Shown: piece by piece, positions 46,615 to 58,274 of the stretch
Layout: every line of letters begins with the position of its first letter
How positions within the stretch are numbered: position 1 is the stretch's first letter
Assembly: GCA_907164885.2 (NCBI GenBank)
Contig: OU015492.1
Location: forward strand, 198,595,460-198,659,459
Length of the DNA stretch: 64,000 nucleotides
From: Dolomedes plantarius
Lineage: Eukaryota; Arthropoda; Arachnida; Araneae; Dolomedidae
Direction: 5' to 3'
The notes under the pieces: generated by a model
Told to the model about the DNA's origin: nothing
The model's database searches: none
The model's input: the letters and a program-made list of their open reading frames with translations, nothing else
Made by a program: the position numbers and the translations under genes

Positions 46615-48325
46615 ATGCCTCGTCGAAAACAGCGATCATCTTTTGATCAAGTATCTGAGTTCAACAGAGGAAGGATAGTGGCCTACCGAGATTGTGGATT
46701 ATCTTTCAGGGAAATCGGTAGTTGTGTTGGACGAAACCAAACAACTGTAATGCGGATATGTGATCGTTGGATGCAGGAGGGTACGACGGACCGGCGTGTT
46801 CGATCGCATCCACCTCAGCGCACCACTTCACGTGATGACAGGCAAATTGTGCGCATGGCAGTGACGGATCGCTCAGACACATCACGAACCATAGCACACC
46901 ACATGCAGTCTGTAACGCATCATCCAGTGTCTGCGCGTACCATTCGACGCCGTTTACAGCAGAGTGGTCTGTCCGCAAGACGTCCATTGCTTTGTCTACA
47001 CTTGACGCAGAACCACAGATGTCTCCGCCGCCAATGGTGCGATCACAGAAGGATGTGGACTGCAGAATGGAATGAAATTGTCTTTACTGACGAGTCACGC
47101 TTCTGTCTGCAACACCACGATGGTCGCATTCGAGTCTGGAGACACCGTGAAGAGATGATGCTGAACAGCTGCGTCATGCACTGCCACACTGGTCCTGCAC
47201 CAGGTATTATGGTATGGGGCGGTATTGGATATCACTCTCGCACACCTCTAGTACGCATTGCCGGTACTTTAAACAGCCAGCGCTACATCTCCGAGGTGTT
47301 GGAGCCAGTTGTACTTCCTTACCTTCAGGGCTTGCCCATAGCAATATTTCAACAGGATAATGCGCGACCACACGTGGCACGCATTGTCCAACGGTTCTTC
47401 GTCAATCGCCAGATTGAATTGCTTCCCTGGCCGCCTCGCTCTCCGGATCTTTCTCCGATAGAAAACACGTGGTCCATGGTTGCTCTACGATTGACCCAGA
47501 TTCCATCCCCATCTGCCACAGCAGATCAACTTTGGCAACGTGTGGAAGCTGCTTGGTCTGCTGTACCCCAAGAACTCATCCAAAGTCTCTTTGATTTGTC
47601 ATATCGTTGACATCGGCACTCCTCTTATTCGACACAGCCGGTGGAATTGATGAGTTTTCCACATGTGTTGCAGGCACATCAAAAGGAACTCTAATGTGCA
47701 AAAGTCGCCAAATAACTTTCTTTTCTTCTTCCCGCAGTCAGCACGTATGTTGCAGATCAGCGGCGGCATCCAATTAGATAACAATGAAGTATGTCCCGGG
47801 CCCAAATGGATTTCAGGTATTCTTGAAAGGGTCGGCACGGGCGGAAGTGACCCCCATCGAACCGGAAGTAAAGACGGTTCCAGCAATTTGTGGAGTCTTC
47901 TGGATTCTTCTAGAAAATTGGACAAGTATAAAAGGACTCCCCTTCTTTGTCTGGGGGACTTTTAGCTCATCGACTTGTTAGACCGACATCGCTGGAGTGC
48001 GTCGGGTCTGTGACGGCGGAAAGCCTATTAATCTCTCGAGAGATTGCACGGGTTTGCTCTGGTTGGAACAGGGACCGTGGATAATGATATTTGGCTTGTG
48101 TTAGCCAGGGAAGTTATTGTAATTAATAATGTTTTATAAATATTAAGGTTTAATAAAACCTTTTGTACATTTGTAAGAAAGTTTCCTTCTCGAATTATTC
48201 CGATTCGTGTTTTAACTTGTTTCACTAAGTTTGTTTGAAGTCGCTATGGGCCACGTCTTCATAGAATCAATGCCGAGCGTGTGGCAGCTGTGATCTCCAA
48301 CAATGGTGGCTACTCTGGATACTGA
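46615..48325 (+). pseudogene. Tc1 transposase, disrupted by an LTR near the C-terminus
   Basis: The ATG of MPRRKQRSSFDQVSEFNRGR is at 46615. It opens a frame uninterrupted for about 327 codons to 47594, with helix-turn-helix motifs FREIGSCVGRNQTTVMRICD and HPVSARTIRRRLQ. A complete DDE core is present: FTDESRFCLQ, FQQDNARPHVA and RSPDLSPIENTWS, spaced as DD34E. The last ~20 codons lie beyond the LTR insertion, from ESMP at about 48264 to the stop near 48325. There a G is missing, shifting the frame relative to copy 1. Before the insertion this may have been a near-intact gene. The present frame ends a few codons into the LTR with DLSYR. DNA binding at the inverted ends followed by cut-and-paste at TA is the known role of the family. 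Confidence 0.93.
47595..48263 (+). mobile_element. Solo LTR inserted in the Tc1 transposase
   Basis: Comparison with the sister Tc1 places the extra DNA between ..CTCTTTGA (47594) and GAATCAATGCC (about 48264). It has LTR layout: a start near TGTCATATCG (47597), a GC-richer U3, TATA box GTATAAAAGG (47927-47936) and an initiator-like region. A polyadenylation signal AATAAA (48152-48157) precedes a U5-like end ..CACGTCTTCA. TG and CA termini fit within a few bases, but the target duplication is ambiguous (TTGA/TAGA). No gag or pol sequence is present. It probably arose by recombination between two LTRs. Gypsy or BEL origin cannot be decided. Confidence 0.75.
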
Positions 48326-48463
48326 TTTTGGCAGGAACCACACTTCACAGAAGTCTATAAATTTAATCATTTGATACTTGGTCAACATGTTATCTACAAA
48401 ATAAATTTTGTTGTGATTTCTCTTGTCTTTCTTGGTGTTGCAATTTGGGTGGCCAGTAGTGTA

Positions 48464-50239
48464 TTTAGAATCACACTAAAAACTATAAATGTTAGATTAA
48501 GAAAGAGAGACACTGAATATTAAGTGAAAAATCCATTCTCGTCAACTCCTATAAACACTCACCTGTAAATATTACAAATACGTTAAGTTTGTGTACTAAA
48601 AACACATGCTTAAAACTATATTCTTCTTTACGTACAATTTTTTTACCATCTAAATCACGCAGTTTGGGAGATAGAAAAACAAAACACTCTATTCAAAAAC
48701 AACGTTTTAATTCTATCTGAATATTTCAGTCGTACACAGGAGAACCTTAAGTAGTAGTTTTACTTTTGAGACTTGCTTATATATTTTATACTCATATCAT
48801 TGTAAAAAACCTCAACATTCGTTCTTGAATCAAAAAAGAAGTTAGAAAATTCTAATGGAGAGTAGCTTTAGCTGAAACTTTCCTTTATATCCGAAAGGGT
48901 AGTAAAACTTTCTTCTTCGGATCTTAAGACATCAGTATCCCCATAAAAGGAAAAATGGCTATAACTATCTATAACATTATAATTAGAATGCAATCGTTAT
49001 TAAACTTCCAACGAAGAAAAAAAATTTAAATAATGTATATTGTTTAAAATATAATTATTATGAATACATTTTGTATTAAAAAGGATTTTACAATTCACAA
49101 AAGCCATTAAAAGATTAATTAAGAATAAAATTTAGAAGTTTTCCATCATAAATTTAATAATATTTGACACGCGTACAGAATACATAATTAACTGAAAAGG
49201 CAATGAATTTCGTAATTTTGAGATAATAAAAATTGTACTTATTATTTAAATATCAAGATAAAGAATCTGATTCATAGATCAAAAGGAACTTAACTCATTG
49301 TTTAAAATTTATCCAAGATTCATTTACATGAAATCTGCTGATATAAAATAAAGGAATATGTTATCTAAAATATTTTTGTGAACTTCAAAGCTGTTGAAAT
49401 TGGAATGTCTTTGAAATTGCAAACGTATAACAATGCTTCTTCGCAGTTTTAACGAAATTTGAAGAAGGTTATCATTACTCCCATAGTTCATCATTTGCAT
49501 TTTCTGCAAAGAGGTTTTGAAGAAATAAAGCCTTTGATTTTCGGCAGGTTCAGACTTCTTTAATTATAAATTATAAGCGGAAGAATAGTTACGACCAACT
49601 ATTTTAATGAATGATTGTTTCAGCTTTTCAAAAAGTAAATAATAGTAAAACCCTTGGCTCAATCAAATTCTTTTAATAATTTGTTCTATAATAGCCTGAT
49701 TGTTGTTATATTTCAGCAGTATAATGCTAGGTTTAATTAAGGAAAGACATCTTCATTAAAAAATTATTTTATTACATTTTTATTGGTTGCATGCTTTCCT
49801 TTAAGCAACTGTTTGACTTTTTGATGTTTCAATTCTCATTTTAGAACAATTTTTAAACCTTATTCATAATATTATAACTTAAGAAATTTGAACATAAATC
49901 AAGAATCACAAATAAATTTATGACCAATGAAAAGGAATCCTAACTATATATTAAATTTCGTTAAACAGTTATGCCAATTCTGGACAAAATTATAGTGGAT
50001 TCGAAACGTAACAATTAAAGGGTACATTTCAATATTTTCTGATCATATCTGAAATCTCCCTCACTTTCCCGAGTAAAAACTTTGCATTATTTTTAACGAG
50101 TTTTTCTATGCTCGCTATTATTTACTAACGTTACTTTTGTTGCATATTAACTATTATTTAAGTGTTATTTATAAAAAATGATGAAATATTGAATTTTAAA
50201 CAAATTATTATTTTCCTAATATATAAACTAAAAATTGCC
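48464..50239. other. AT-rich sequence, nothing recognised
   Basis: No repeats or coding similarity were recognised. Confidence 0.5.
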
Positions 50240-50661
50240 TTAAGGGGGTCCAGGACACAAAATTGTTCGAATTTTCGAAAAAAATATATTGCATTAAAAA
50301 TTTTTGTGTTCTTTTGCGCTTAAAATAACGGTTAAATAATGTTTCTATCTTAACTAGAACAGGAGAAATTATTATTTTTTTTAATATTTTAAAAAATGGT
50401 GAATCAAAATTAAAACTTAAATATTTCTGTTTAATTAAAGGAAAAAATTTTGAAATTCGACAAATAATATTTCGAGTTATAACGATTTTAAATTATCCCA
50501 CTTTTATTAAAATTTTAAATTTTAAAATTTTTTAAAAACTTTTTGAGAAGTTTTAGAATGTGATTTTGTTTACAAATTATATGGTTAAACATTACAGAAA
50601 AATTCAGAATTTAAACTCAATAAATAAAAAAAAATTCAAAATGTGTCCCGGACCCCCTTAA
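50240..50661. mobile_element. piggyBac-type TTAA MITE
   Basis: TTAA (50240-50243 and 50658-50661) flanks a 414-bp insert. Its ends are GGGGGTCCAGGACACA and, reversed, GGGGGTCCGGGACACA, one mismatch in 16. The interior is AT-rich and non-coding. The G-rich start resembles the GGGGACTCAC ends of the MITE at 8083, but it is a distinct family. Confidence 0.9.
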
Positions 50662-51839
50662 TTATATAACTTTGTATTTACTCCATTGTATAGATCGGAA
50701 AATAGTTTGAAATGGGTCTGTAAGGTAATCCAATAGTGTATGATCCTTAGGTAAGATTTCTAGAAATCAAATAACATGGGACTTTCTTAAAAGAAAGAAA
50801 CAAATTACGTAATCTATTCAGTTTTTTTTTTTATCAAAACGCCACTTTCTCATTTAAACACAGTTTTAAATTACCCATTAAAACTCTTTTCATTAAAAAT
50901 GAATAAAAAGTTATTGATGCTTTATATGCATTTACACGTGGTTATTTCAAATGATTTTTGTTCCTGTTTCATTTTAAAAGATTTATTCATCTTCACTTTT
51001 AAAATTGGCTTTTAGAGTTTGGTGTATTAAACCACGGCAAATCTTTGTAAAAATGACGCAGCATTTCTTCCTCTGCTTTAGAATAGAATGAGAAATAGAA
51101 TTGCAGGAAATTTCTTGACTTTTAGAGATTTGGGTTATTTCTGTTTAATGATGCAGGTAATTAGTTTTCAGTTTTCGTCAGAAAAATTAGTAGGCAATTT
51201 CACTTTAATCTATATACAAGCAATTGAATTCGCAGTTACGGTGTTTAAAAAAAAAAGTTTCAATTCGAACATGTATTCGAATTGCCACAAAAGAGTTTTC
51301 ACCGAGGAATTTTGAACGTCTTCTACACACTCTCAGAAATTTTATCATGTTCTTGGTAATTTAAATTTTAAAGGGCATTTGTTTTATACTGAATTTCAAT
51401 CAATATATCTTTGCTAAAAGTCTTATTTTCAGTAAATTAGAATTGGCTGCAAGCTACACTATAAATAATGCCATGCTATAAATAATCGTTTCCAAGGCTA
51501 CAACTACTTCCAAATTGAAATTAAATTATTTTCACGGTGTCTCTGGGAATATATTCAAATGATACATCTCATTTCACGTTTCTTGTTTTCTATATCATTT
51601 AAATAATTCTGTAATTTTATTGAGCGTACTATTGAAAATAAAAGCAAAACACAAGAGTTATTCTAAATTGGGTAGATTATTTTCTCCAAGGTTTTCAGGT
51701 AGCTTTTGATTCATTAATTAGCAGGTTTCGTTAATTAAACTCTTTGGCGACTTAGGAAGCAAGTAAGACTTTATTGTGTTACAGGCTAGAATATGTTTTA
51801 ATTATACAACTTGCTGTTCAGCTTTATTTTGTTAGAATT
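50662..51839. other. AT-rich sequence, nothing recognised
   Basis: The frame at 51088-51315 has no recognisable domain. No terminal repeats were noted. Confidence 0.5.
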
Positions 51840-54260
51840 TTATATATATATATATATATGTGGTAGTAACAAACTTAACATACAAAAACATAAAACCCTT
51901 TTTTTAGAACTAAATAGGGATTTGTTGTCTGAAACTTCTGTAAAATTTAATTGGATAAAATGTAAAATATACAATATTAAAAAACGTTGGTTAAACACAC
52001 TATGGCAATATGTAATAGATCCTAAATATAAAAGCCTCTTCGAACCTTCATATTTACAACACTATTTTACCATATTAGAAACCTTTAAAATTAGAGCTAA
52101 AAAATTAGGTATAAATCTTTCTGCAGCAATACAACCTTTAAAAACAGAATACATAGTTATACAATTTAAAAATAATGCTTTTAATTCCATTCCAATAAAT
52201 AAAATATTTAAGAATTCTATGTCTGACTTACCTTGTAAAATACAACCTAAAGTTACATACTCTTATAATTTACCAATTAGTCGTAAAATATTTAATTATA
52301 ATCTAATTTCAAAAAATTTAAACACAGTTTATGAGTGTTATTGTCATCATCAATCAATGTCAAAATATCTTAATCCAGTTCATAACCATGTCATAACGGG
52401 TAATGTTCAAATAGTATCGAACAAAAACTTACGTGCTGCAATACAAATGGGTACTAAGTTTAGATATATTTGTTTTAAAGACATAGAAACAACCTTTAAT
52501 AAGAACCTCACCACCTTTATTGAAAAAAATGCTTTAAAATATAATTTGCCTTTGGAGGCATTTACACAATGGAAACAAAAAACATCATTTACATTTATAA
52601 AAAGTTATGAATTGGCTTTACAAGGTTCTAGAACAAAATTCAATAGTCCAAATATGACTTCTATAAAGGGACTACAAAATAAACTGGTAATTAGTTATGT
52701 AGACAAGGTGGCTTCTAATTATTCATTTATTTGCAAATTTTATTATATTCAAATTGTAAAAAAAATTTATTCAAATACTTCACTTTATGAACCATATGCA
52801 TTTGATGAGTTGTCTCTGAAACGACGTTTAGTTAAATTGCATAAAAAAAATTAATATAAATCTTCATTCCTTCTCCTTTCCTTACCTTGTCGCAATTCCC
52901 AAATTCCACAAAAAACCTATTACTTTTCGACCAGTAACTGTTGGATTCGGTACCTACATAACTTATGCTAATAAATTGATAATACCAGTTTCAAAAAATC
53001 TTTTCATTAAAATAAAAAAATTTGGATCCAATATAATCTCTAATAGCTTACAACTAATATCAAATATCACAAACTTAAAAGATATAGAAAAAATAGAATC
53101 TTTTGACGTAGTAGACCTATTCAATAATATAGACACAACTTTTCTTTTTTCAATTCTAATTGAGTTTTTTCACAGGTTTGATTTACAAGAATATATTACT
53201 TTTACTCTTTTTAAAAATACTCTTCGTATTATATTGTTTGAAAATTATCTATTTAATGGTACTACATACTATATTCAGACTTTTGGGCTGCCAATGGGGG
53301 GTGGATCATCGTCCTATTTGGCAGATATATATTTATATTATTTTGAATCTAAATCATCAATTTTACCAAAAATAGTTTTCTTTAGATATGTAGACGACAT
53401 TTTCATTGCTCACGAGGTTAACTGTAACTTTGTTCCTACTTTTTAGCCAGATAATATAAAACTCACTAAGACCGAACAAAATTCCAATAATGAAATAAAC
53501 TTTTTGGATGTAACCATTACTTTATCAAATGGCACTCTGTCTTTTTGCATTTTCGATAAACGAGATATGTACGACTTTGAAATAAACCGTCTATGCAATT
53601 GGAATACAGCCTTACATTCAAATGTAAAGCGTAATATAGTCAACAACTACTTCATTCGTTGTGATAGACTGTGTGGATCTGGGACTGAGATGAGAAATAG
53701 AGTTAAGAACTTCATTGAACTGGCTATACAGGCGGAGTATCCGGCTGGCTTTCTGGTGGATATACTGTGGCATTATTTCGGACGTGTGGATCTCCTTGAA
53801 CACTTTGACTTGGAGGTATAGTGTAATTTTTTACCTACTGTTTTAAATTTTAAATTTTTAGTGAGTTTTTTTTAAAACGGTTTGTAAATTGTGGTGTTTT
53901 TGATTGTAGTGTAGGTTTTTCTATGCTTTTTCTAGTACATTTTTAATTACTGTTTTTAGAGATCATCTTATTATGACATTATGTCACTTTATTTTATTAT
54001 AATATATAACTTCAACTTTTATGTCTCACTTTTTCTATTTCTTGTTTTAAACTTTGAAAAGTTTTAAATTTTCTAATTGATGTATGACGAATGCTGGGAA
54101 AGTTTTAGCTATGTAAAAGATCTTTTAACCAGGATAGAGGGGTCTTAATCCCCCTCACGTCTTTTTAAATACATCAATTTCCGTTTTTGTTTCAAAATTT
54201 CCTTTTTGCTTCAGAAATTCACTATCCTTTTTTAACTTATCTCGGTGTATCATTATAACA

Positions 54261-54323
<63 letters not shown>
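51840..54323 (+). mobile_element. Penelope-related retroelement between TA microsatellites
   Basis: A (TA)n run (51840-51859) lies immediately 5' of the recognisable element and a longer one (about 54270-54323) lies immediately 3'. Between them are a broken RT gene (to 53821) and a ~450-bp 3' UTR with a hairpin GAGGGG-TCTTAATC-CCCCTC at 54137-54156. No LTRs, terminal inverted repeats or poly(A) tail were seen. Insertion into TA microsatellite DNA is the simplest reading. Confidence 0.6.
51860..53821 (+). pseudogene. Reverse transcriptase pseudogene, Penelope-like group
   Basis: The N-terminal third has no known domain but includes LNPVHNHVITGNVQIVSNKN, LRAAIQMGTKFRYICF and EAFTQWKQKTSF, a region that precedes RT in this group. 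The frame ends at 52854 in a run of eight A. One base shift away the protein continues with PYLVAIPKFHKKPITFRPVT (fingers). Motif A is SFDVVDLFNNIDTTFL, motif B GLPMGGGSSSYLADIYLYYF and motif C FFRYVDDIFIA, so both catalytic Asp of YVDD and that of motif A are present. A stop at 53444-53446 interrupts. NNEINFLDVTITLSNGTL and the thumb region follow in frame to 53821. No GIY-YIG endonuclease was seen, which most Penelope elements carry downstream. The apparent start is inside the TA repeat and is not real. A family between canonical Penelope elements and other orphan RTs is possible. Confidence 0.85.
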
Positions 54324-54326
<3 letters not shown>

Positions 54327-56258
54327 GTGTGTGGGAATCTAAATGTAATGTAAATCAGAATCTATTTGTAAGTCAGAATTCATAGAGTATGTAAATCAAA
54401 ATCAGAAGCTAAATTGTTCTTTTTTTCGCTAGAATATATCACAGTAAAAATAAACGAAGTATTATGTTTTCCTGGGTGGAAAGGGAAACAATTATCGTGG
54501 TATTATTTGTACATCGTTTAGAGATCGAATGTCTAGAGATAGTCTAGAGATCGTCTAGACATTTGTAGACTATAGATTCGCATCGCATGTGTCCAAATAT
54601 GGGGCGCTTAAAGATCTCGATAAGCAATTCCTGACGTTCGGAAAATTAAGAACGCAAAACCAGCAAAACTAGAAAGATCGAACTGAAACACTGAAAAAAA
54701 TAAAACAGAAATAAAGGAATCAGTCAATGTAATACGAATATTAGGGTACATCTGTAACTTCATTTCTAATTCCTCAGGCATTGGCATTTTATTAAAATAC
54801 AAATCAATCTAGCTCTCGTAGTCAAGCTAAAGGGTGGATTTGGTGGAATGATCATTGCAAATCGTCAGGATATCTACTGCAGGTAATGGAGGGCCTCTAT
54901 ATCATTGCCTAAAGCAGCGTATTTATGTGGTCTTCAAGAAAGTTTGACATGACCCTACCGAATAATAAGTTAGCTTAAGAAATCATGGTATGAAATCCTT
55001 TTGCATCACGAATCCCCATGCCAGCTTGATTTCAAAATTGAGTTATGTTTCTGCACAGGTTTTCTGTGCATTTATAATTAACCAATCGCAGGAAATTATT
55101 TGAAACCCTGTTCATAAGAAAAGGTAACATTTAATTATAACCAGTATTCTAAATTAGCACCAATTTGTAAGTTTCGAACAATTTATTTCTTAAATAAAAT
55201 TATTTGTCTTCAAAGAAAGCCTTGCTTAAATTTTTAAGCGTTTCAGCAGAGGCCATTTTATGTTTCTTATCTTATTTTTTTTTCTTTATCCATTCATTAT
55301 TCTCATTTATTTTTCGAAAGTATATTCACTGCTGTTGTACAGTTTTGGGATTCCTAACTCATTTATAAACTATATTACATAGAAAAAAAGTGATATAAAT
55401 CTAATTCGGCATGTTTTTAAAATGCTTGAAAGCTATGTAATATGCCTTCTAGCTGTAAATAAATTTACTCTCTTTACTTATAACACGCCCTTATATTCAG
55501 ACGAATCGATTTATTCCATTAAAGTACTCGCTTACACTTTAAGACGTTTTATATAGGATAATTTAAGGAAAAGTTTGTTCAAAATAGCTTTATGAAAACA
55601 CTAATGTGGAAGCTAACTTAATTCCTGTAATATCTTATAAATACTTCTATATTAAACTGGGTTTTCCCCAGCGTCATATTTCTGTGAAACTTAATTTGTG
55701 ATCACACGATTTAAACTGAAGTAATTTATATAAAACCATTTACAAAAACATACATCGTCCAAAAGAGAAAATAATATAATTGTATCAACTCAATAAAGCT
55801 TATAAATTATGTCTATGGTGTGACAGGTAAATGTAAAATTTCTAAGCATAGTTTTGATTCAGACGTCATTCTTAGAAGTATCAAATTACCTAAATTGTAT
55901 GCCTCCATTTCTGCTAAAAGATTACCCCATAAATCTTCAGGCAACGTTAGACGCAAAAGACAACTGCTTTTGAAACTTCTTCCAATAAATTTGGACAAGT
56001 ATTGCTCTGATTTCTATAGAGTATTACAGGCAAAATGGTGCTTTTTCTAAACAAACATTCCTTAAATAAATAGATTGTGGTTCCATACTTTCTTTTATAC
56101 TTTTAATTTTGTTTAACCAAAATAGGTATTGCAAATTCATTTGTAATTGTAGTAAAAATATAAAACCGATTCATCACCGGTATAAAAGTTAAATCAAAAT
56201 CTTTATCAGTGCATTTTATTCCATTTTCGAAATAACAAATGTCTTTATACGGAGCGCG
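54324..56258. other. AT-rich sequence, nothing recognised
   Basis: A cluster of GTCTAGA/AGATCG phrases lies at 54520-54580. No family was recognised elsewhere. Confidence 0.5.
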
Positions 56259-57536
56259 GTTCTTATAGAACTTTGACATTTCAGTCTTTGCATCTAATTT
56301 ATCAGTTTTAACTGATTGCTACGGGTGATCAAACTGAACACTCAAGCAGGATTTTTAGTGATGAGAAATTTTTAAACTTCAAATATAAACGCCTTCTTCA
56401 TAGGTGCGATTTCTTCTGGTTCCTCAACATCGGGCATAATTTTTGTTTTGCTTCAGGGAAGCAACTTTACAGCAAATCGGGTTGTTTGTAGAACTAAAAT
56501 TCCATCTTGTAAGCTTTTTCGTCGACGAGGGCAACGACTTTTTTCAGTTTTAGTTCATTGACAGAAGATTATTACTGTTAAATAGTATGGTAGAAACCCG
56601 TCAAAATCGAAGGTTATTTACTATTTATATTTATAAAGAATAAACTCATATCTAGCATCATAAGTAAACTATTATTTGACTGCATGCAACCATTCTTTCA
56701 AAATAGGCATCACGGTAAAAAAAACCTTATAGAGAAAATATATAAAAAGTATTAACTTACTTTAGGACTAATCATAGAACACCAGGCACACAAAAAAAAT
56801 CTGACACTGAACTGAAAGCCTAATGTACATAAAAAGGCAATTGCAATTATAAAGGTATTACAAATTGTGCGATTTTACAATTTAAGAAAAAAAATAAAGA
56901 AGTGAGCACACGCATTTCATCGAGCGGTAGAGTAAATGTTTACAATTTTCACGCTCGCCTCTCTCATAGATTTTACATGGGAACTTTGTAACTCAAACAC
57001 GACCGAACATTTTCCTCAATCTCTGTTTTCTCTTCGACTAGCTCATCTACCTTTATTTTAAAACCTCAACCATTTTTTTTTACAATCAGCCGTTCTCTCA
57101 AAATAGGTCTCAAAGTAATAAACATTATATAAATAATGTGAGGACTAGAGTGACCCCGTTGCTTGAAATCTGGAAAATTTTATATAATTTTCGCAATGAC
57201 ATAAGACTTCCTAACTTTGAAGCTCAGTACTTATTGAACTTTGATATTTCAGTCTTTGCATCTTATTTCTCAACTTGTACTAATTGCCACAGGCGGTCAA
57301 ACTGAACAGCCAAGCCGGTTTCCTAGTGACAAAAAAATTTTCAACTTCGAACCACATGCCTCCTCCATAGGTGCTGTTTCTTCTGGTGGCTCAACATCTG
57401 GCAAATAAGTTTTTTTGTTGTTGTTTAGTTTCAATGAAGCAACTTCATGGCATATCATGTCGCTTGCAAACCGAGGGTTCTATATAAAGCCATACATACC
57501 ATCTTTGTAATGCATGTTAATGTTTCTCGGCGAAGC
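56259..57536. repeat. Diverged direct repeat pair (~270-310 bp)
   Basis: Copies at about 56259-56530 and 57226-57536 share TTTCAGTCTTTGCATCT, GGTCAAACTGAACA-like, CCTTCTTCATAGGTGC-like, TTTCTTCTGGT-CTCAACAT and GAAGCAACTT phrases. On the minus strand both keep a Glu/Pro-rich reading (PDVEPPEETAPMEEA; PDVEEPEEIAPMKKA), so they may derive from coding sequence. A shorter shared block, TTCTxTCAAAATAGG, lies at about 56690 and 57085. The second copy borders the Helitron Rep relic. Confidence 0.65.
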
Positions 57537-57995
57537 TTGGAGGAAAGAAGGCAAGATGATAGTTTTCCCAGATTGTAAAGCACGCTCGGCTGTCTCGTTG
57601 AATGGGTAGTCTTGTGGACCAGCGAATGTATCTGAGTTTCTTTTGCTCCAGCTGTATCCTATTGATCCTATGGTGTCACCTTCAACCCCTACACACTGAT
57701 CGACTGATTCACAGCTTGCCGGACTTGTGTAAAAGTGAAAATTATTTTCGGATAGTCAATCTATAAGAATCATACCGCAACTGAGTCCCTTTCTTAGATT
57801 TGTTGTGGGTCTATTTTTATCCCATCGACGTTCTGCGTAAGGAAATAGTAAAGGGTAAACCATCGGGTCAGTCAGTTGATGCAGAGAGTTTGTATTTTTG
57901 AGTGCCAGATTTCTTAGGAAAGACCTTCAAGCCGTAGTTCCTGGAGGATCAATGGTCTTTGGTAGTATAATTCACAGCGAATTCATCTGTTGAAG
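57482..57995 (-). pseudogene. Helitron Rep/helicase N-terminal relic
   Basis: On the minus strand, in shifting frames, NLPSTDEFAVNYTT is followed by LHQLTDPMVYPLLFPYAERR and then a Tyr/Arg-rich stretch. These match the Helitron_like_N signature (LPTxxEVAxI; DPLxYPLLFPxGExGW). An open segment then contains FAGPQDYPFNETAERALQ and SGKTIILPSFLQASPRN, matching the GKxxILPSSFxGSPR block with a following YxDAM-like HYKDGM. Several stops and frameshifts separate the pieces. The catalytic HUH motif and helicase were not identified. This is the remains of an autonomous Helitron, the source class for the non-autonomous Helitrons elsewhere in the window. Confidence 0.75.
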
Positions 57996-58033
57996 GCAAA
58001 TTGAATCGGTTCTTTCTCTGGTCATGGATTTCA

Positions 58034-58274
58034 GGCTGTTCTGGTGGTATTCTTAACAGTGCTTATAGAAAACGTTTGTATTTTGACAATGACAGCTGAG
58101 TTTTTATATACGGAAGTAGTACGCCAATTAACACGTGCGTATTTGATCGTACTAATTGTTCCCTGTTCTTTTTTCTTAGCTCTGTATATAATATTTGTCT
58201 ACTGGTTTTCGTCAGTTGAGGATTATTTTATCCCATTACTTCTCCTTTTTGGACTCAGAGTGCATTTATTAAGG
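58034..58274 (+). other. Possible orphan exon: hydrophobic open frame with splice-like borders
   Basis: A 241-bp stretch is preceded by a pyrimidine-containing GGTCATGGATTTCAG acceptor-like site and followed by AAG|GTAAGA, a strong donor-like site. It is open throughout. The translation is hydrophobic, with RAYLIVLIVPCSFFLALYII and IPLLLLFGLRVH as possible membrane segments. I do not recognise the protein. Neighbouring exons were not found, and the adjacent DNA is a Helitron relic, so chance is quite possible. Confidence 0.2.

Larger units (their letters stand above)
46381..48461 (+). mobile_element. Tc1-type transposon, copy 2, split by a solo LTR
   Basis: TA (46379-46380 and 48462-48463) flanks inverted ends CACTGCTGGCCAC and, reversed, CACTACTGGCCACC. 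The element is the same family as the copy at 29261-30669, in opposite orientation. It is 2081 bp long only because ~670 bp were inserted near the end of the transposase gene. Confidence 0.95.

Noticed and set aside
47663..47981. Open frames inside the solo LTR
   Set aside because: LTR layout (TATA box, polyadenylation signal) explains the region. The frames have no domain.
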